From Ruminococcus flavefaciens MA2007 (GTDB lineage: Bacteria > Bacillota > Clostridia > Oscillospirales > Ruminococcaceae), in contig NZ_JHXF01000007.1 in the NCBI RefSeq assembly GCF_000621845.1, positions 62,001 through 126,000 on the forward strand: 64,000 bases of DNA, written 5' to 3'. Positions 24,039 to 34,294 of the stretch are shown one piece after another (within the stretch, counting starts at the first letter, position 1; every line of letters begins with the position of its first letter). Made by a program: the position numbers and the translations under genes. Below the pieces are notes generated by a model, which was not told the DNA's origin, searched no databases, and worked only from the letters and a program-made list of their open reading frames with translations.

Positions 24039-24472
24039 CACTTGTTTTCAAGAGCAGTGATAAGGTCAACTCTTCTCTGATGACGTCCGCCCTCGAATTC
24101 TGTTGTGAGGAATATCTCGGCAAGCTCGCTTGCAAGTCCGGGACCGAGAGTTCTTGCGCCCATGCACATAACGTTTGCGTCGTTGTGCTTACGGGTATAC
24201 TTGGTCGAGAAATAGTCAGCGCAGAGTGCTGCACGGATACCCTTTATCTTGTTGGCAGCGATAGACATACCGATACCTGTTCCGCAGATAAGTATGCCCT
24301 TTTCGCAATTGCCCGAAGTTATCTCTCCGCAGAGCTTCTCTGCCATTACAGGGTAATCGCAGGGCTCTCCGTTAGTACCGAGGTCCTTGAGCTCGAAGCC
24401 CTTTTCTGTCAGATACTCCTTAACTGCATTTTTCATTTCCACGCCAGCGTGGTCACAGCCTATAGCTATCAT
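24038..24472 (-). CDS. rpiB: Ribose-5-phosphate isomerase B
   Basis: 144 residues. MIAIGCDHAGVEMKN, CGTGIGMSIAANK (catalytic Cys region) and NDANVMCMGARTLG are hallmarks of RpiB/LacAB. It interconverts ribose-5-P and ribulose-5-P, feeding PRPP and riboflavin synthesis. ATGs exist at 24487 and 24479, but the one at 24472 is chosen because GGAG lies about 9 bp upstream and the protein then begins where the family does. Confidence 0.92.
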   Translation of the reverse strand: MIAIGCDHAGVEMKNAVKEYLTEKGFELKDLGTNGEPCDYPVMAEKLCGEITSGNCEKGILICGTGIGMSIAANKIKGIRAALCADYFSTKYTRKHNDANVMCMGARTLGPGLASELAEIFLTTEFEGGRHQRRVDLITALENK

Positions 24473-24488
24473 GTTAAACATCTCCATA

Positions 24489-25193
24489 TTATTTGTTTTT
24501 ATTTTCTAAGTCCTTTTCAGCCTTTACCTTCTGGAGATATGATACCTCCAGCTCCTCGGGCTGAGAGAGCTTTCTTGAAACTCCTGCAAGACACACGCCC
24601 ACAGCGCTCTGCAAACGTCCCTGCGGTGGGGCGATTATGAACGCAGGCGAGCTGTATGCATTATAGAACTCCGCAGCTCCGTCGCCGCAGAGCATACACT
24701 CCTTGACGTTGAAAGCAAGGTACTCAGCAAGCTCGTCACGGGAGATTATCTGCTCCTCGGTGACCTGCTCTACGCAGTAGCCGTCGCTCTTGTAGGTACA
24801 GGTGTAGACCAGCTCTCCCCTCGCCTTCATAATGGCGCATATATGCCCCTTGTAGGCAAGGTTATTGCAGGCAAGTCCCAGAAGCGTCGATACTCCGCAG
24901 CATTTCACGCCAAGCCCGAAGCTGAGCGCCTTTACTGCGGCAACTCCGATACGAAGTCCCGTATAAGAGCCCGGACCGTTTGCAACGGCAATACCGCCAA
25001 GGTCAGAGAGCTCCCTGCCTGCCTGTGCCATAATGTCTTTTACCATTGGCATTATGACCTGTGAATGTGTTTTCTGGGTATAAACGGTAGCCTGAGCCAA
25101 AAACAGCTCGCTGTCCGAATCAAAAAGCGCTGCGGAAGCGGTCTTTCCCGAGGTATCAATCCCAAGCAGCAGCAAATCTTCCACCGTCCTCAA
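24489..25193 (-). CDS. tsaB: TsaB, t6A37 tRNA modification subunit
   Basis: 234 residues. LLLGIDTSGKTASAAL and GGIAVANGPGSYTGLRIGVAAVKALSF are diagnostic for TsaB (YeaZ), the inactive ASKHA partner of TsaD in threonylcarbamoyl-adenosine synthesis. The start is uncertain: TTG 25193, GTG 25184 and a TTG nine bases further in are all possible, and every choice overlaps the end of tsaE, so the pair is coupled. Confidence 0.92.
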   Translation of the reverse strand: MRTVEDLLLLGIDTSGKTASAALFDSDSELFLAQATVYTQKTHSQVIMPMVKDIMAQAGRELSDLGGIAVANGPGSYTGLRIGVAAVKALSFGLGVKCCGVSTLLGLACNNLAYKGHICAIMKARGELVYTCTYKSDGYCVEQVTEEQIISRDELAEYLAFNVKECMLCGDGAAEFYNAYSSPAFIIAPPQGRLQSAVGVCLAGVSRKLSQPEELEVSYLQKVKAEKDLENKNK

Positions 25194-25596
25194 TAATTAT
25201 TTCCCTGTCGTTCTCACCGAGACTGTTTATGGTCACATAGATAGTGTCCTTTGGCAGAAACTCCGCGATATTCTCAGACCATTCCACTGCGGCGACGTTA
25301 TCCTCAAAGGGATAGTCATAGAAGCCTGTGGATTCAAGGTCGTCCTCGGAGTCAATGCGGTACATATCGAAGTGATAGAGCGTAATGCGCTCGCCGCGGT
25401 ACTCGTTGACAAGGGCGAATGTGGGCGAGGTAACGCTGTCCCCAAGCCCCATTCCAATGGCAAGACCACGGGTAAAGGTAGTTTTTCCTGCACCCAGTCC
25501 GCCTTTATATGCTATCATGTCTCCTGCTTTCAGCAGACCGCCCAGCTTTTCAGCCGCGGCAATGGTCTCCTGAGGAGAATGAGTTACTATCTTCAT
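25156..25596 (-). CDS. tsaE: TsaE, t6A37 tRNA modification ATPase
   Basis: 146 residues. Walker A AYKGGLGAGKTTFTRGLA, Walker B-like LYHFDMYRIDSEDDLESTGFYDY, and VAAVEWSENI. This is the small ATPase of the TsaBDE complex. tsaC and tsaD are not in the window. Between fhs and tsaB. Confidence 0.93.
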   Translation of the reverse strand: MKIVTHSPQETIAAAEKLGGLLKAGDMIAYKGGLGAGKTTFTRGLAIGMGLGDSVTSPTFALVNEYRGERITLYHFDMYRIDSEDDLESTGFYDYPFEDNVAAVEWSENIAEFLPKDTIYVTINSLGENDREIIIEDGGRFAAAWD

Positions 25597-25611
25597 ATTC
25601 TGTCAGCCCTA

Positions 25612-27285
25612 TCAGAAAAGTCCTGTGATAGTGCCGTCACTGTTGCAGTCGATATTCAGAGCCGCAGGAGCCTTAGGAAGTCCCGGCATAGTGAGGATAT
25701 CGCCTGTGTAGATAACTACGAAACCTGCGCCCGATGAGAGCTTTGCGTCGCGGACAGTTATCTTAAAATTCTTTGGCTTTCCGAGAAGATTCGGGTTATC
25801 CGAGAGAGAATACTGAGTCTTTGCAACACAGATAGGAAGGTCCCAGAAGCCGATATTCTCTATCTCCTTGATAGCCTTCTCAGCCTGAGCGGTAAATGTA
25901 ACGCCCTCAGCGCGGTATATCTCCTTAGCTATCTTCTCGACCTTGTCCTTGATAGTAGCGTGAGTGTCGTAAAGTGGCTTGAACTCATTGTCGCCGCAGA
26001 GGTCAATAGCCTCGCAGACCTTATTAGCAAGGTCTGTGCCGCCCTCGCCGCCCTTTGCGAATACCTCGCACATGGACACCTCTACTCCCATTTCGGAGCA
26101 GAAGTTCTCAACGAACTTTACTTCCTCGTCCGTATCTGTAGCAAATCTGTTGATAGCCACAACTACAGGAACGTGATACTTGTGCATATTCTCAATGTGA
26201 GTTCTCAGGTTCTCGATGCCCTTTTCAAGAGCCCACATATTTTCCTTGCCAAGGTCCTGCTTCTGAACTCCGCCGTTGTACTTGAGAGCCTTGATAGTAG
26301 CCACAAGAACTACGCATGAAGGTGCAAGTCCGCCGATACGGCACTTGATGTCGAGGAACTTCTCAGCTCCAAGGTCTGAACCGAAGCCTGCCTCTGTAAC
26401 TACATAGTCGCCCAGCTTGAGAGCAAGCTTTGTAGCTCTCAGCGAATTGCAGCCGTGAGCGATATTTGCAAAAGGTCCGCCGTGGATAAATGCAGGAGTA
26501 TTTTCCAGAGTCTGTACAAGGTTTGGCTTGAGAGCGTCCTTGAGGAGAGCTGTCATAGCGCCTGTGCAGCCTAAGTCCTTAGCGTATATAGGCTCGCCGC
26601 TGAGATTATAGGCAACAAGGATATTGCCGAGACGCTCCTTCAGGTCAGCAAGGTCTGAAGCCAGACAGAGTATAGCCATTACCTCGGAAGCAACCGTGAT
26701 ATTGAAGCCGTCCTCACGTGGAACGCCGTTGGCTCTGCCGCCGAGACCGATAAGGATATTTCTCAGTGCTCTGTCGTTCATATCCATGCAGCGCTTGAAC
26801 ATTATCCTGCGCTGGTCTATCTGCAAGGTATTTCCCTGCTGGAGATGATTGTCTATCATTGCGCAGAGAAGATTGTTTGCAGCTGTTATAGCGTGCATAT
26901 CGCCTGTAAAGTGGAGGTTTATATCCTCCATAGGAACTACCTGTGCATAGCCGCCGCCTGCTGCGCCGCCCTTCATGCCGAAAACAGGTCCGAGCGAAGG
27001 CTCACGGAGGGCAAGAACTGTCTTTTTGCCTATCCTGCGCATAGCGTCCGAAAGACCGACGCTGATAGTAGTCTTTCCCTCGCCTGCGGGAGTAGGATTT
27101 ATAGCTGTGACAAGAATGAGCTTGCCGTCCTCTCTGTCTGCCAGCTTTGTGTAGAGTGCCTCAGAAAGCTTAGCCTTATAGTGACCGTAGGGCTCGATAT
27201 CAGCCTCGTCGATGCCGAGACCTGCTGCGATCTCGTCAATACGCTTCATTTCGGCGCTCTGAGCGATTTCAATATCAGATAACAT
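25612..27285 (-). CDS. fhs: Formate-tetrahydrofolate ligase
   Basis: 557 residues, full length. P-loop [54 protein letters not shown] and GTITGLF at the C-terminus are specific for Fhs. It makes 10-formyl-THF from formate, THF and ATP for purine and formyl-Met-tRNA synthesis. GGAGG lies upstream. It heads the minus-strand run fhs-tsaE-tsaB-rpiB-GNAT-upp. Confidence 0.96.
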   Translation of the reverse strand: MLSDIEIAQSAEMKRIDEIAAGLGIDEADIEPYGHYKAKLSEALYTKLADREDGKLILVTAINPTPAGEGKTTISVGLSDAMRRIGKKTVLALREPSLGPVFGMKGGAAGGGYAQVVPMEDINLHFTGDMHAITAANNLLCAMIDNHLQQGNTLQIDQRRIMFKRCMDMNDRALRNILIGLGGRANGVPREDGFNITVASEVMAILCLASDLADLKERLGNILVAYNLSGEPIYAKDLGCTGAMTALLKDALKPNLVQTLENTPAFIHGGPFANIAHGCNSLRATKLALKLGDYVVTEAGFGSDLGAEKFLDIKCRIGGLAPSCVVLVATIKALKYNGGVQKQDLGKENMWALEKGIENLRTHIENMHKYHVPVVVAINRFATDTDEEVKFVENFCSEMGVEVSMCEVFAKGGEGGTDLANKVCEAIDLCGDNEFKPLYDTHATIKDKVEKIAKEIYRAEGVTFTAQAEKAIKEIENIGFWDLPICVAKTQYSLSDNPNLLGKPKNFKITVRDAKLSSGAGFVVIYTGDILTMPGLPKAPAALNIDCNSDGTITGLF

Positions 27286-27370
27286 AAATATATCCTCCGA
27301 AACATTGTAATAATAATATTATTATACCACTTTTAACGAACAAATGCAAGGTTTGGAAAGAATATTTCCA

Positions 27371-27406
27371 CAATAACAAAGAAGGCTGCACTATGAAAGT
27401 GCAGCC
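27371..27406 (-). terminator. Terminator of the xylan/xylose transport operon
   Basis: GGCTGCACT-TTCAT-AGTGCAGCC on the minus strand followed by TTCTTTGTTATTG, downstream of the last permease gene. Confidence 0.75.
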
Positions 27407-27450
27407 CTCTATGATTTAAGAAAGAAAAATGTGATAACATTAAGAACACT

Positions 27451-28305
27451 TTAGCCCTTGACACCGCCCAGTGCAACACCTGCGATGATATATTTTGAAA
27501 GCAGGAAGTATGCAATAAGGATCGGTATTACGGTAAGTAACAGTCCCAGATAAACTGAACCGTACTCGGTTTTGTATGCGTCACCGTTGAGAAGCGATAC
27601 CATCTGCGGCATTGTGTACATCTTCATATCCGTATTAAGGATCTGTGGCATAAACAGCTGGTTCCAGCTGGTTACGAAGGAGAAGATAGCCTGTGTAGCC
27701 ATAGCGGGCTTCATCATCGGAAGAACGATCTGGTTGAATATCCTGAATTCGCCTGCACCGTCGATTCTCGCTGACTGAAGTATCTCCATTGGGAGCGAGG
27801 GGATCATGTACTGACGCATGAAGAATACGGTAGTAGGTGCTGCGATTGCAGGGAGTATAAGAGGAAGGAAGCTGTTTGTCCAGTGTATCTTATACATGAA
27901 TGTGTAGAAACCGATACTGCTTACCTGTGCAGGGATCATAAGAACTGCCATGATAACAGTAAAGAACGGTTTTCTGAGTTTCCAGTCATACGCAACGAGT
28001 GCGAAGGCTGTCATTGTTGAAAAGTAGATATTGCACGCTGTAGATCCTACAGAAACGATAAGTGAGTTTCTGAAACCTAAGAAAGGATCAAAGGTTTTAC
28101 TCTTCATGAGTATGCTCCAGTTTGTTTTGAGATTCAGACCGGGGATAAATGATACCGCATGGCTCTGTATCTCGCCTGTACTTCTCGTGGAGTTCACGAT
28201 CATTATAATAAACGGAAAAATACTCAGAACAGTGAGAAGTATACAAAATGCATATGCAATGATCTTAAAGCCGTATGTACCCGGCTTTTTATTTACCACT
28301 GCCAT
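27451..28305 (-). CDS. Sugar ABC transporter permease (MalG/LplC type)
   Basis: 284 residues with six membrane segments and the EAA loop around EILQSARIDGAGEFRIFNQIVLPMMKPA. The C-terminus KYIIAGVALGGVKG is the usual ending of CUT1-family MalG permeases. It overlaps the upstream permease gene by 13 bp. With the MalF-type permease and the binding protein it forms an importer for oligosaccharides, here most likely xylo- or arabinoxylo-oligosaccharides from operon context. No ATPase gene is present in the operon. Confidence 0.9.
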   Translation of the reverse strand: MAVVNKKPGTYGFKIIAYAFCILLTVLSIFPFIIMIVNSTRSTGEIQSHAVSFIPGLNLKTNWSILMKSKTFDPFLGFRNSLIVSVGSTACNIYFSTMTAFALVAYDWKLRKPFFTVIMAVLMIPAQVSSIGFYTFMYKIHWTNSFLPLILPAIAAPTTVFFMRQYMIPSLPMEILQSARIDGAGEFRIFNQIVLPMMKPAMATQAIFSFVTSWNQLFMPQILNTDMKMYTMPQMVSLLNGDAYKTEYGSVYLGLLLTVIPILIAYFLLSKYIIAGVALGGVKG

Positions 28306-29282
28306 TGATTTACTCCTCCCTTCGACGCTCTTTTAGCCTCTTTTTTAGCTCTCTTGATCTCTTTATCCATCTGTATCTGTTCCTTATCTCGCATAATAAA
28401 GAACAATACACCTGAGAGTGCAGCTATAATGATCCACATCAGCATACTTGCGGCAGAAGCTCTGTTGTACAGATAGCTTCCCGAGAACGCCTGATTGTAA
28501 ATGAATACACTGGTCGTAAGTGTAGCTCTGTCAGGACCGCCCTTCAGGAAGAGGAACGGGATATCGAACATATTAAGTCCGCCGACAAGGCTTGTTACGA
28601 GTGTATACAGTAAAACTGTCTTTATGTTAGGTATTGTAATACGGAAGAAGGTCTGAACACCATTTGCTCCGTCGATCTCTGCCGCTTCGTAAATGTCAGG
28701 GCTGATACCGAGAACACCTGATATAAGAACTATCATGGTATTTCCGTACCAAGTCCAGAACTGGATAAATACAACTATAAGACGAGACGCTGTTTTACTT
28801 GTGAAGAAGTAATAAGACTCATCTCTGAGACCTGAACTTGTAAGGATATCGTTTACAGGTCCGATAGGATAGTTGAAAAGCGAATGGAAGAGGATCGCTA
28901 CTGTTGCAGCAGTAATAATGTTCGGCATATAGAAAACGACTTTAAAGAAGCCTTTTCCCTTGATCTCGTTGCTGTGTGATGTGAACCACGCAGTGAGAAG
29001 AAGAGCTATAGTGATCTGAGGGATAAAGTTCATTATCCAGATCATTACTGTGTTCTTCAGAGATACACGGAAAGAATCATTCTGTAATATAAGTTTATAG
29101 TTTTCTAACGGATGCTCCAGAAATTGAAATTCTGTGTTATTAACACCTCTACAATTTGTAAAGCCGAGGATCGCTGTATAAATAGTAGGATACAGCGTAA
29201 AAATCAAAAATGCAACAACAAAAGGAATACTGAATAGATATCCGTATTTGGAATAGCTAATACCTTTAAGCTTCGTTTTCAA
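28293..29282 (-). CDS. Sugar ABC transporter permease (MalF/LplB type)
   Basis: 329 residues. N-terminal helix (YLFSIPFVVAFLIFTLYPTIYTAILGFTNC), six or more membrane segments, and EAA loop PDIYEAAEIDGANGVQTFFRITIPNIK. A highly basic C-terminal tail of ~35 residues (KEIKRAKKEAKRASKGG) is longer than usual and would lie in the cytoplasm. It precedes and overlaps the MalG-type gene. Confidence 0.9.
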   Translation of the reverse strand: MKTKLKGISYSKYGYLFSIPFVVAFLIFTLYPTIYTAILGFTNCRGVNNTEFQFLEHPLENYKLILQNDSFRVSLKNTVMIWIMNFIPQITIALLLTAWFTSHSNEIKGKGFFKVVFYMPNIITAATVAILFHSLFNYPIGPVNDILTSSGLRDESYYFFTSKTASRLIVVFIQFWTWYGNTMIVLISGVLGISPDIYEAAEIDGANGVQTFFRITIPNIKTVLLYTLVTSLVGGLNMFDIPFLFLKGGPDRATLTTSVFIYNQAFSGSYLYNRASAASMLMWIIIAALSGVLFFIMRDKEQIQMDKEIKRAKKEAKRASKGGVNQWQW

Positions 29283-29309
29283 AGCCTTAAGCCTCCTTTT
29301 TTATTTACA

Positions 29310-29341
29310 GGGCTGTACCGCTTTTTCAGCGGCACAGCTCT
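29310..29341 (-). promoter_or_regulatory. Intercistronic hairpin downstream of the binding-protein gene
   Basis: GCTGTGCCGCT-GAAAA-AGCGGTACAGC on the minus strand, with no T-tract, between the binding-protein gene and the permeases. Such hairpins often stabilise the upstream message so that binding protein is made in excess. Confidence 0.55.
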
Positions 29342-29354
29342 GTTATGCATAAAA

Positions 29355-30809
29355 TTAGTGAATATCGAGCTCGTCAGCAACTTCCTGTTTGAAGTCCTTT
29401 AAAGCTTCTTCTCTTGACTTGTTGCCTGCTGTGTACTGACGAACCTGTCCACGCCACTTCTGGTTGATTGTCTCATCGTATGGTGTGAGGTTCTTACCGT
29501 TTGCAAGCTTGTTACCTGCAACAAATGCGTCAAACATATTCTGACCGCCGAGGAAGTCAACCTTACCGTCGGACATACCGAGAACTGTACCTGAAGCTAC
29601 GCAGTCCTTAGTTGGGTTAGCAGGATCGAATGTACCGTTAGCCCACATATACTGGAGGCCGTCCTGAGTGCAGTTGAGAGTGATCCAGTCGATGATCTCT
29701 CCAACGCCTTCCTTAACCTTGGAATCCTTGTTAGCAAGTACCCATGTACCGCCCCAGAAGAAGCCGATTGGTGGCTGGCAAACTGCCCAGTCGCCGTATG
29801 TACCGATAGATGTATCAAGCTCCTTGATAGCATTACCGTCTGCATCCTTCTCGCCTGTTTCCTTCCAAGAACCGCAGTTCTGTGAAAGTGTGTAGTTGAT
29901 GAGCCATGCAGGACCGAAGAAACCGAGAACTTCCTTAGCGCCCTCACCCTTCATATCAGCGAACCAAGCATCCTGCCAGTCCTCTGTATCATTGTGATAG
30001 CCGTTGTCCTTGAGCTTCTTGGAGAGGTCGAGGAATGCCTCACGCTTAGGATCTATATTGAGCTTGCCGTCAACAACCCAGCCTGTGTCTGAGCTGTTCT
30101 CAACAGCGTGCCAGATATCGCCGTCGCCTGATACGATACCATAGCCCTTGCCCTTGAGCTCTTCTGCGCACTCAAAGAACTTATCCCAGCTGTTTGAACC
30201 AGCACCGATCTTCTCCTCAACTACCTTAGGATCGTCTGAACCGAAAGCAGCCTTAGCAACTGAACGTCTGTAGATGAAAGCACCGCCTGTAGCCTGATAG
30301 CCAAGACCTACTACGTTGCCGTTGTTTGAACCGATATCTACTGTGTACTGAGCGATATCAGCAGCCTTGATCTCGTTGTCAACGTCGATTCCGAGATCCT
30401 TGTAAGGAGCTGCATAGCTTGACATCTCGCCCTGTGTATACTTGAGAACGAATGCAGCCTCTGCACAGTACATATCAGGTGCATCTGCTCCGCCGCCTGT
30501 GAGAGCCTTGTCGAGTGCAGGCTGATAAGCACCGTCTGTTGTAGGAACGATAGTTACCTTAACATCGTACTTGTCTGCAAACTCTGGGTGAAGTGACTTG
30601 TACTTGTCAACCATCTTAGGAACTTCGTCTGTGAAGGACCAGAGATTGATAGTCTGCTTGCCGCCGGACTTTCCGCCGTCATCCTTCTTGGACTCAGTAT
30701 TGCTTGTACCAGCATCTGTGCCCTGATTGGATGAATCCTTTGTACCGCCGCAAGCAGTAGCTGTTGCGAGAAGTGCAAGTGCCGAAATGAATGATAATGC
30801 CTTTTTCAT
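29355..30809 (-). CDS. Extracellular sugar-binding lipoprotein of an ABC importer
   Basis: 484 residues. Signal peptide and lipobox give lipidated Cys20 (LALLATATACGG), then a Ser/Gly/Lys-rich spacer and a solute-binding family 1 fold (TINLWSFTDEVPKMVDKYKSLHPEF..., ALTGGGADAPDMYCAEAAFVLKY). A long insert around residues 290-340 (DADGNAIKELDTSIGTYGDWAVCQPPIGFFWGG) is aromatic-rich and probably shapes the sugar site. It sits between xylA and the permeases; the ligand is likely xylo-oligosaccharide or xylose. Ligand inferred from context. Confidence 0.88.
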   Translation of the reverse strand: MKKALSFISALALLATATACGGTKDSSNQGTDAGTSNTESKKDDGGKSGGKQTINLWSFTDEVPKMVDKYKSLHPEFADKYDVKVTIVPTTDGAYQPALDKALTGGGADAPDMYCAEAAFVLKYTQGEMSSYAAPYKDLGIDVDNEIKAADIAQYTVDIGSNNGNVVGLGYQATGGAFIYRRSVAKAAFGSDDPKVVEEKIGAGSNSWDKFFECAEELKGKGYGIVSGDGDIWHAVENSSDTGWVVDGKLNIDPKREAFLDLSKKLKDNGYHNDTEDWQDAWFADMKGEGAKEVLGFFGPAWLINYTLSQNCGSWKETGEKDADGNAIKELDTSIGTYGDWAVCQPPIGFFWGGTWVLANKDSKVKEGVGEIIDWITLNCTQDGLQYMWANGTFDPANPTKDCVASGTVLGMSDGKVDFLGGQNMFDAFVAGNKLANGKNLTPYDETINQKWRGQVRQYTAGNKSREEALKDFKQEVADELDIH

Positions 30810-30866
30810 TTTTCTTTACCTCCAATTTTGGAATAAATTGATTTATATCCTAACAGTCCGCTTAAA

Positions 30867-32180
30867 TTACAGACTGAAAAGAACGTTATTTACGATAGAC
30901 TCGAGCATTTCCTGTCTGCCGCTTGTGAGTGAAGCTGTAACCTCGCCCTTTTCAAGTGCATACTTTTCAAGTGAAGCAAAATCTGCCTTGCCTGCAATGA
31001 TATCAGCACCGATACCTGTCTTCCATGAAGCATATCTGTCCTCTACGAACTTGTCGATACGTCCGTCCTCGATGAGCTTGAGAGCAGCTCTGAAGCCGAG
31101 TGCGAATGCGTCCATACCTGCGATGTAGCTGAGGAAGATATCCTCTGGAGTGAAGCTGCCTCTTCTTGCCTTAGCGTCGAAGTTGAGACCGCCGTTTGTG
31201 AAGCCGCCTGCCTTGATAACCTCGTACATACACATTGTTGTGTCGTAGATGTTGGTCGGGAACTGGTCTGTATCCCAGCCGAGGAGCGGATCGCCCTGGT
31301 TAGCATCGATAGAACCGAATACACCGTTGTCTCTTGCAACACGGAGCTCATGCTGGAATGTGTGCTGAGCAAGTGTAGCGTGGTTAGCCTCGATGTTCAT
31401 CTTGAAGTCCTTGTCGAGGCCGTACTTTCTGAGGAATCCCAGAACAGTAGCAGTATCGAAATCATACTGGTGCTTTGTTGGCTCCTTTGGCTTTGGCTCG
31501 ATGTAGAAATCACCCTTGAAGCCGATCGAACGTGCATACTCAACAGCCATCTTCATGAGACGAGCCATATTGTCGAGCTCTGTTTTCATGTCTGTATTGA
31601 GGAGAGTCTCGTAACCCTCACGGCCGCCCCAGAATACATATCCGTTACCGCCGAGCTTTACTGTAGACTCGATAGCCTTCTTGATCTGTGCAGCTGAGAA
31701 TGCGAAAACGTCTGCGGAAGGTGAAGTACCTGCGCCGTGCATGAATCTTGGGTGGTCGAAGCACTTAGCTGTACCCCAGAGGCACTTCTTGTCGCCCATA
31801 ACTTCCTTGATATAATCTGTAACGATATCGAGCTGAGCGTTTGTTTCCTTTAAGCTGCCGTACTCAGGTGAGAGGTCACGGTCATGGAAACAGTAGTAGT
31901 CGATAGAAAGCTTATCCATGATCTCCTTAGCTGCTTCAACCTTAGCCTTAGCTCTTGCAGCAGGATCAGCCTGTCCCCATGTCTTGTCTGTTGTGCCGCA
32001 GCCGAACATATCTGTTCCGTCGCCGCCCATTGTGTGCCACCATGAGAGAGCAAACTTGAGGTGGTCGCGCATCTTCTTGCCGTTGATCACTTCATCGGGA
32101 TTGTAGTACTTGAATGAGAAGTCGTCTTTGCTGTCCTTTCCCTTATACTCGATCTTGCCGATATTCTTGAAAAATTCCAT
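30867..32180 (-). CDS. xylA: Xylose isomerase
   Basis: 437 residues, class II length. Catalytic His region [12 protein letters not shown], substrate loop [13 protein letters not shown], metal ligands in [34 protein letters not shown] and [17 protein letters not shown]. It converts D-xylose to D-xylulose. GGAGGAAAATA precedes the ATG, and it lies 15 bp after the GH3 gene. Xylulokinase is not in the window. Confidence 0.97.
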   Translation of the reverse strand: MEFFKNIGKIEYKGKDSKDDFSFKYYNPDEVINGKKMRDHLKFALSWWHTMGGDGTDMFGCGTTDKTWGQADPAARAKAKVEAAKEIMDKLSIDYYCFHDRDLSPEYGSLKETNAQLDIVTDYIKEVMGDKKCLWGTAKCFDHPRFMHGAGTSPSADVFAFSAAQIKKAIESTVKLGGNGYVFWGGREGYETLLNTDMKTELDNMARLMKMAVEYARSIGFKGDFYIEPKPKEPTKHQYDFDTATVLGFLRKYGLDKDFKMNIEANHATLAQHTFQHELRVARDNGVFGSIDANQGDPLLGWDTDQFPTNIYDTTMCMYEVIKAGGFTNGGLNFDAKARRGSFTPEDIFLSYIAGMDAFALGFRAALKLIEDGRIDKFVEDRYASWKTGIGADIIAGKADFASLEKYALEKGEVTASLTSGRQEMLESIVNNVLFSL

Positions 32181-32195
32181 TATTTTCCTCCATAA

Positions 32196-34274
32196 TTATA
32201 CATTTATTTTCAGAGTAGTGCATTTCTTGCCTGTCAGCTTTTCGCTGAGCTCGTCGGGCTGTGAAGTTCCTGCATAGAGGGTGAACTCACTGCCTTCCTT
32301 TACCCACTCGCCCTTTTCGTTGACTGCCATTGTAGCTCTTTCAGGAAGAGTGATCTGTACGATCTTGCTCTCGCCTGCGTCAAGTGCGACTCTTTTGAAG
32401 CCGCAGAGGCTGTGGTTGGGAACTGCGTTCTCCGAATAACCTTTAATATAGAACTGGACTACATCTTCTGTAGCACGGCTGCCTGTATTTGTTATCTTTA
32501 CAGAAGCAACGCCGTTTTCAAAAGTGAGCTCCGAGCACTCTGTCTCGGAATATGTAAGTCCGAAGCCGAAGGGATAAAGTATATTGCCTTCGGAATATCT
32601 GTAAGTACGGTTCTTCATGCTGTAATCCGAGAAATCGGGCAGCTTTGAAGCGTCCTCATAGAATGTGACAGGGAGCTTACCCGAAGGAGATGTCTTGCCG
32701 AAGAGTATGTTTGCAAGAGCTCTTCCGCCCATCTGACCGGGATACCAAGCCTGGATAAGCGCGTCGCAGTCTGCTTCAACGTTTATCGCACTGCCTGCTG
32801 CTGTTACTATGATAACGGGCTTGCCTTTAGCCATTACCGTCTTTACAAGCTTGCGCTGTGACTCGGGAAGTCTCAGGTCGTTCTTGTCGCCTGACGAGAA
32901 CTCGTTTCCTGTGTCGCCCTCTTCGCCCTCGATAGTAGCATCAAGACCTACACAGAGAACAACGATGTCTGAATGCTCTTCGATTATTTCAGCCTCGGCG
33001 AGTCTGTCGTCAGGGAGAGCGAGAGCCATGCATCTGTCCTTGTAGAGGTGGCTTCCCTCGGAGAAAAGAACTCTGCCGTCGAATGCCTCACGGATTCCGT
33101 CAAGGAATGTGATGTATTCATCAGCTCTGCCGTTGTAGTTGCCCTCAAGTGCGGGAACGCTGTCGGCATTTGGTCCGATAACTCCGATAGTCTTGTATTT
33201 CTTGCCGTCAAGCGGCAGGATACCATTGTTTTTAAGGAGCACCATTGCTCTCTCCGAACATTCGAGAGCGAACTTCTTGTGCTCGTCGCAGGCTACGATG
33301 TCGTAGTCAAGTCCGTCATACTCTGTTGACTTGTCGAACATACCCAGCCTTATTCTTGTTCTCATCAGCTTAACGCAGGCATTTCTCAGGTCCTCTTTAG
33401 TGATGAGCCCTTCATTATATGCAATAAGAAGGTGAAGATATGTATTTCCGCAGTTGAGGTCGCAGCCTGTCTTGAGAGCCAGTGCAGCGGACTCGGGAGC
33501 GGTCTTTGTAACACCGTGATTGGTGTGGAAATCTCTCAGCGCCCAGCAGTCTGAAACGAAGTGACCGTCAAAGCCCCATTCCTCAAGCTTCTTCATGAGG
33601 AACTTGCTTGCGCAGGCAGGCTCGCCGTTTACACGGTTGTAAGCGCCCATAACGCTCTCTACCTTAGCCTCTTTTACAAGAGCCTCGAAAGCTGCGGTAT
33701 AGGTCTCGGTCATGTCCTTCATACTGGACTTTGCGTCAAACTCATGTCTTGTAGCCTCAGGACCGCTGTGAACCGCGAAATGCTTGGCACAGGCAGCTGT
33801 TCTGAGAACCTTGCCGTCTCCCTGAAGTCCCTTGGCATAAGCAACTCCGAGTCTGGAAGTAAGGAACGGATCCTCACCGTAGGTCTCCTGACCTCTTCCC
33901 CATCTCGGATCGCGGAATATATTTACGTTAGGTGACCAAAGGGTAAGTCCCTTGTAGATGTCGCGGTCACCGTGAGCGGAATACTCATTATATTTAGCTC
34001 TTGCTTCAACAGAAGTTATCTCTCCTGCCTTATGTACAGCCTCTTCGTCAAACATTGCTGCCATACCTATTGTCTGCGGGAACATTGTAGCTGTACCAGC
34101 TCTTGCAACGCCGTGCAGTCCCTCGCTCCACCAATTGTAAGCGGGTATCCCAAGTCTGTCGACCTTGGGTGCGTCATATTTGAGCTGTTCTGCCTGTTCC
34201 TCCACTGAGAGCCTGTCCGTAAGGTCTTCGGCTCTTTCAAGTGCGGATAATGCTTCGTTTAAATACTTCTCCAT
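32196..34274 (-). CDS. GH3 glycosidase, probable beta-xylosidase
   Basis: 692 residues with GH3 N-terminal barrel (IPAYNWWSEGLHGVARAG..., DPRWGRGQETYGEDPFL, KHFAVHSGPE), nucleophile Asp in GHFVSDCWALRDF, the C-terminal alpha/beta sandwich (VIGPNADSVPALEGNYNG, VLCVGLDATIEGEEGD) and a fibronectin III-like end (SEFTLYAGTSQ). It has no signal peptide, so it acts inside the cell on imported oligosaccharides. The NWWSEGLHGV opening and the operon with xylA favour beta-xylosidase over beta-glucosidase. It is followed closely by xylA. Confidence 0.9.
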   Translation of the reverse strand: MEKYLNEALSALERAEDLTDRLSVEEQAEQLKYDAPKVDRLGIPAYNWWSEGLHGVARAGTATMFPQTIGMAAMFDEEAVHKAGEITSVEARAKYNEYSAHGDRDIYKGLTLWSPNVNIFRDPRWGRGQETYGEDPFLTSRLGVAYAKGLQGDGKVLRTAACAKHFAVHSGPEATRHEFDAKSSMKDMTETYTAAFEALVKEAKVESVMGAYNRVNGEPACASKFLMKKLEEWGFDGHFVSDCWALRDFHTNHGVTKTAPESAALALKTGCDLNCGNTYLHLLIAYNEGLITKEDLRNACVKLMRTRIRLGMFDKSTEYDGLDYDIVACDEHKKFALECSERAMVLLKNNGILPLDGKKYKTIGVIGPNADSVPALEGNYNGRADEYITFLDGIREAFDGRVLFSEGSHLYKDRCMALALPDDRLAEAEIIEEHSDIVVLCVGLDATIEGEEGDTGNEFSSGDKNDLRLPESQRKLVKTVMAKGKPVIIVTAAGSAINVEADCDALIQAWYPGQMGGRALANILFGKTSPSGKLPVTFYEDASKLPDFSDYSMKNRTYRYSEGNILYPFGFGLTYSETECSELTFENGVASVKITNTGSRATEDVVQFYIKGYSENAVPNHSLCGFKRVALDAGESKIVQITLPERATMAVNEKGEWVKEGSEFTLYAGTSQPDELSEKLTGKKCTTLKINV

Positions 34275-34294
34275 TAGGCATTTACCTTTCTCTG

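Noticed and set aside
23888..24640. 250-codon plus-strand frame opposite GNAT, rpiB and tsaB
   Set aside because: Runs across three convincing minus-strand genes without domain features.
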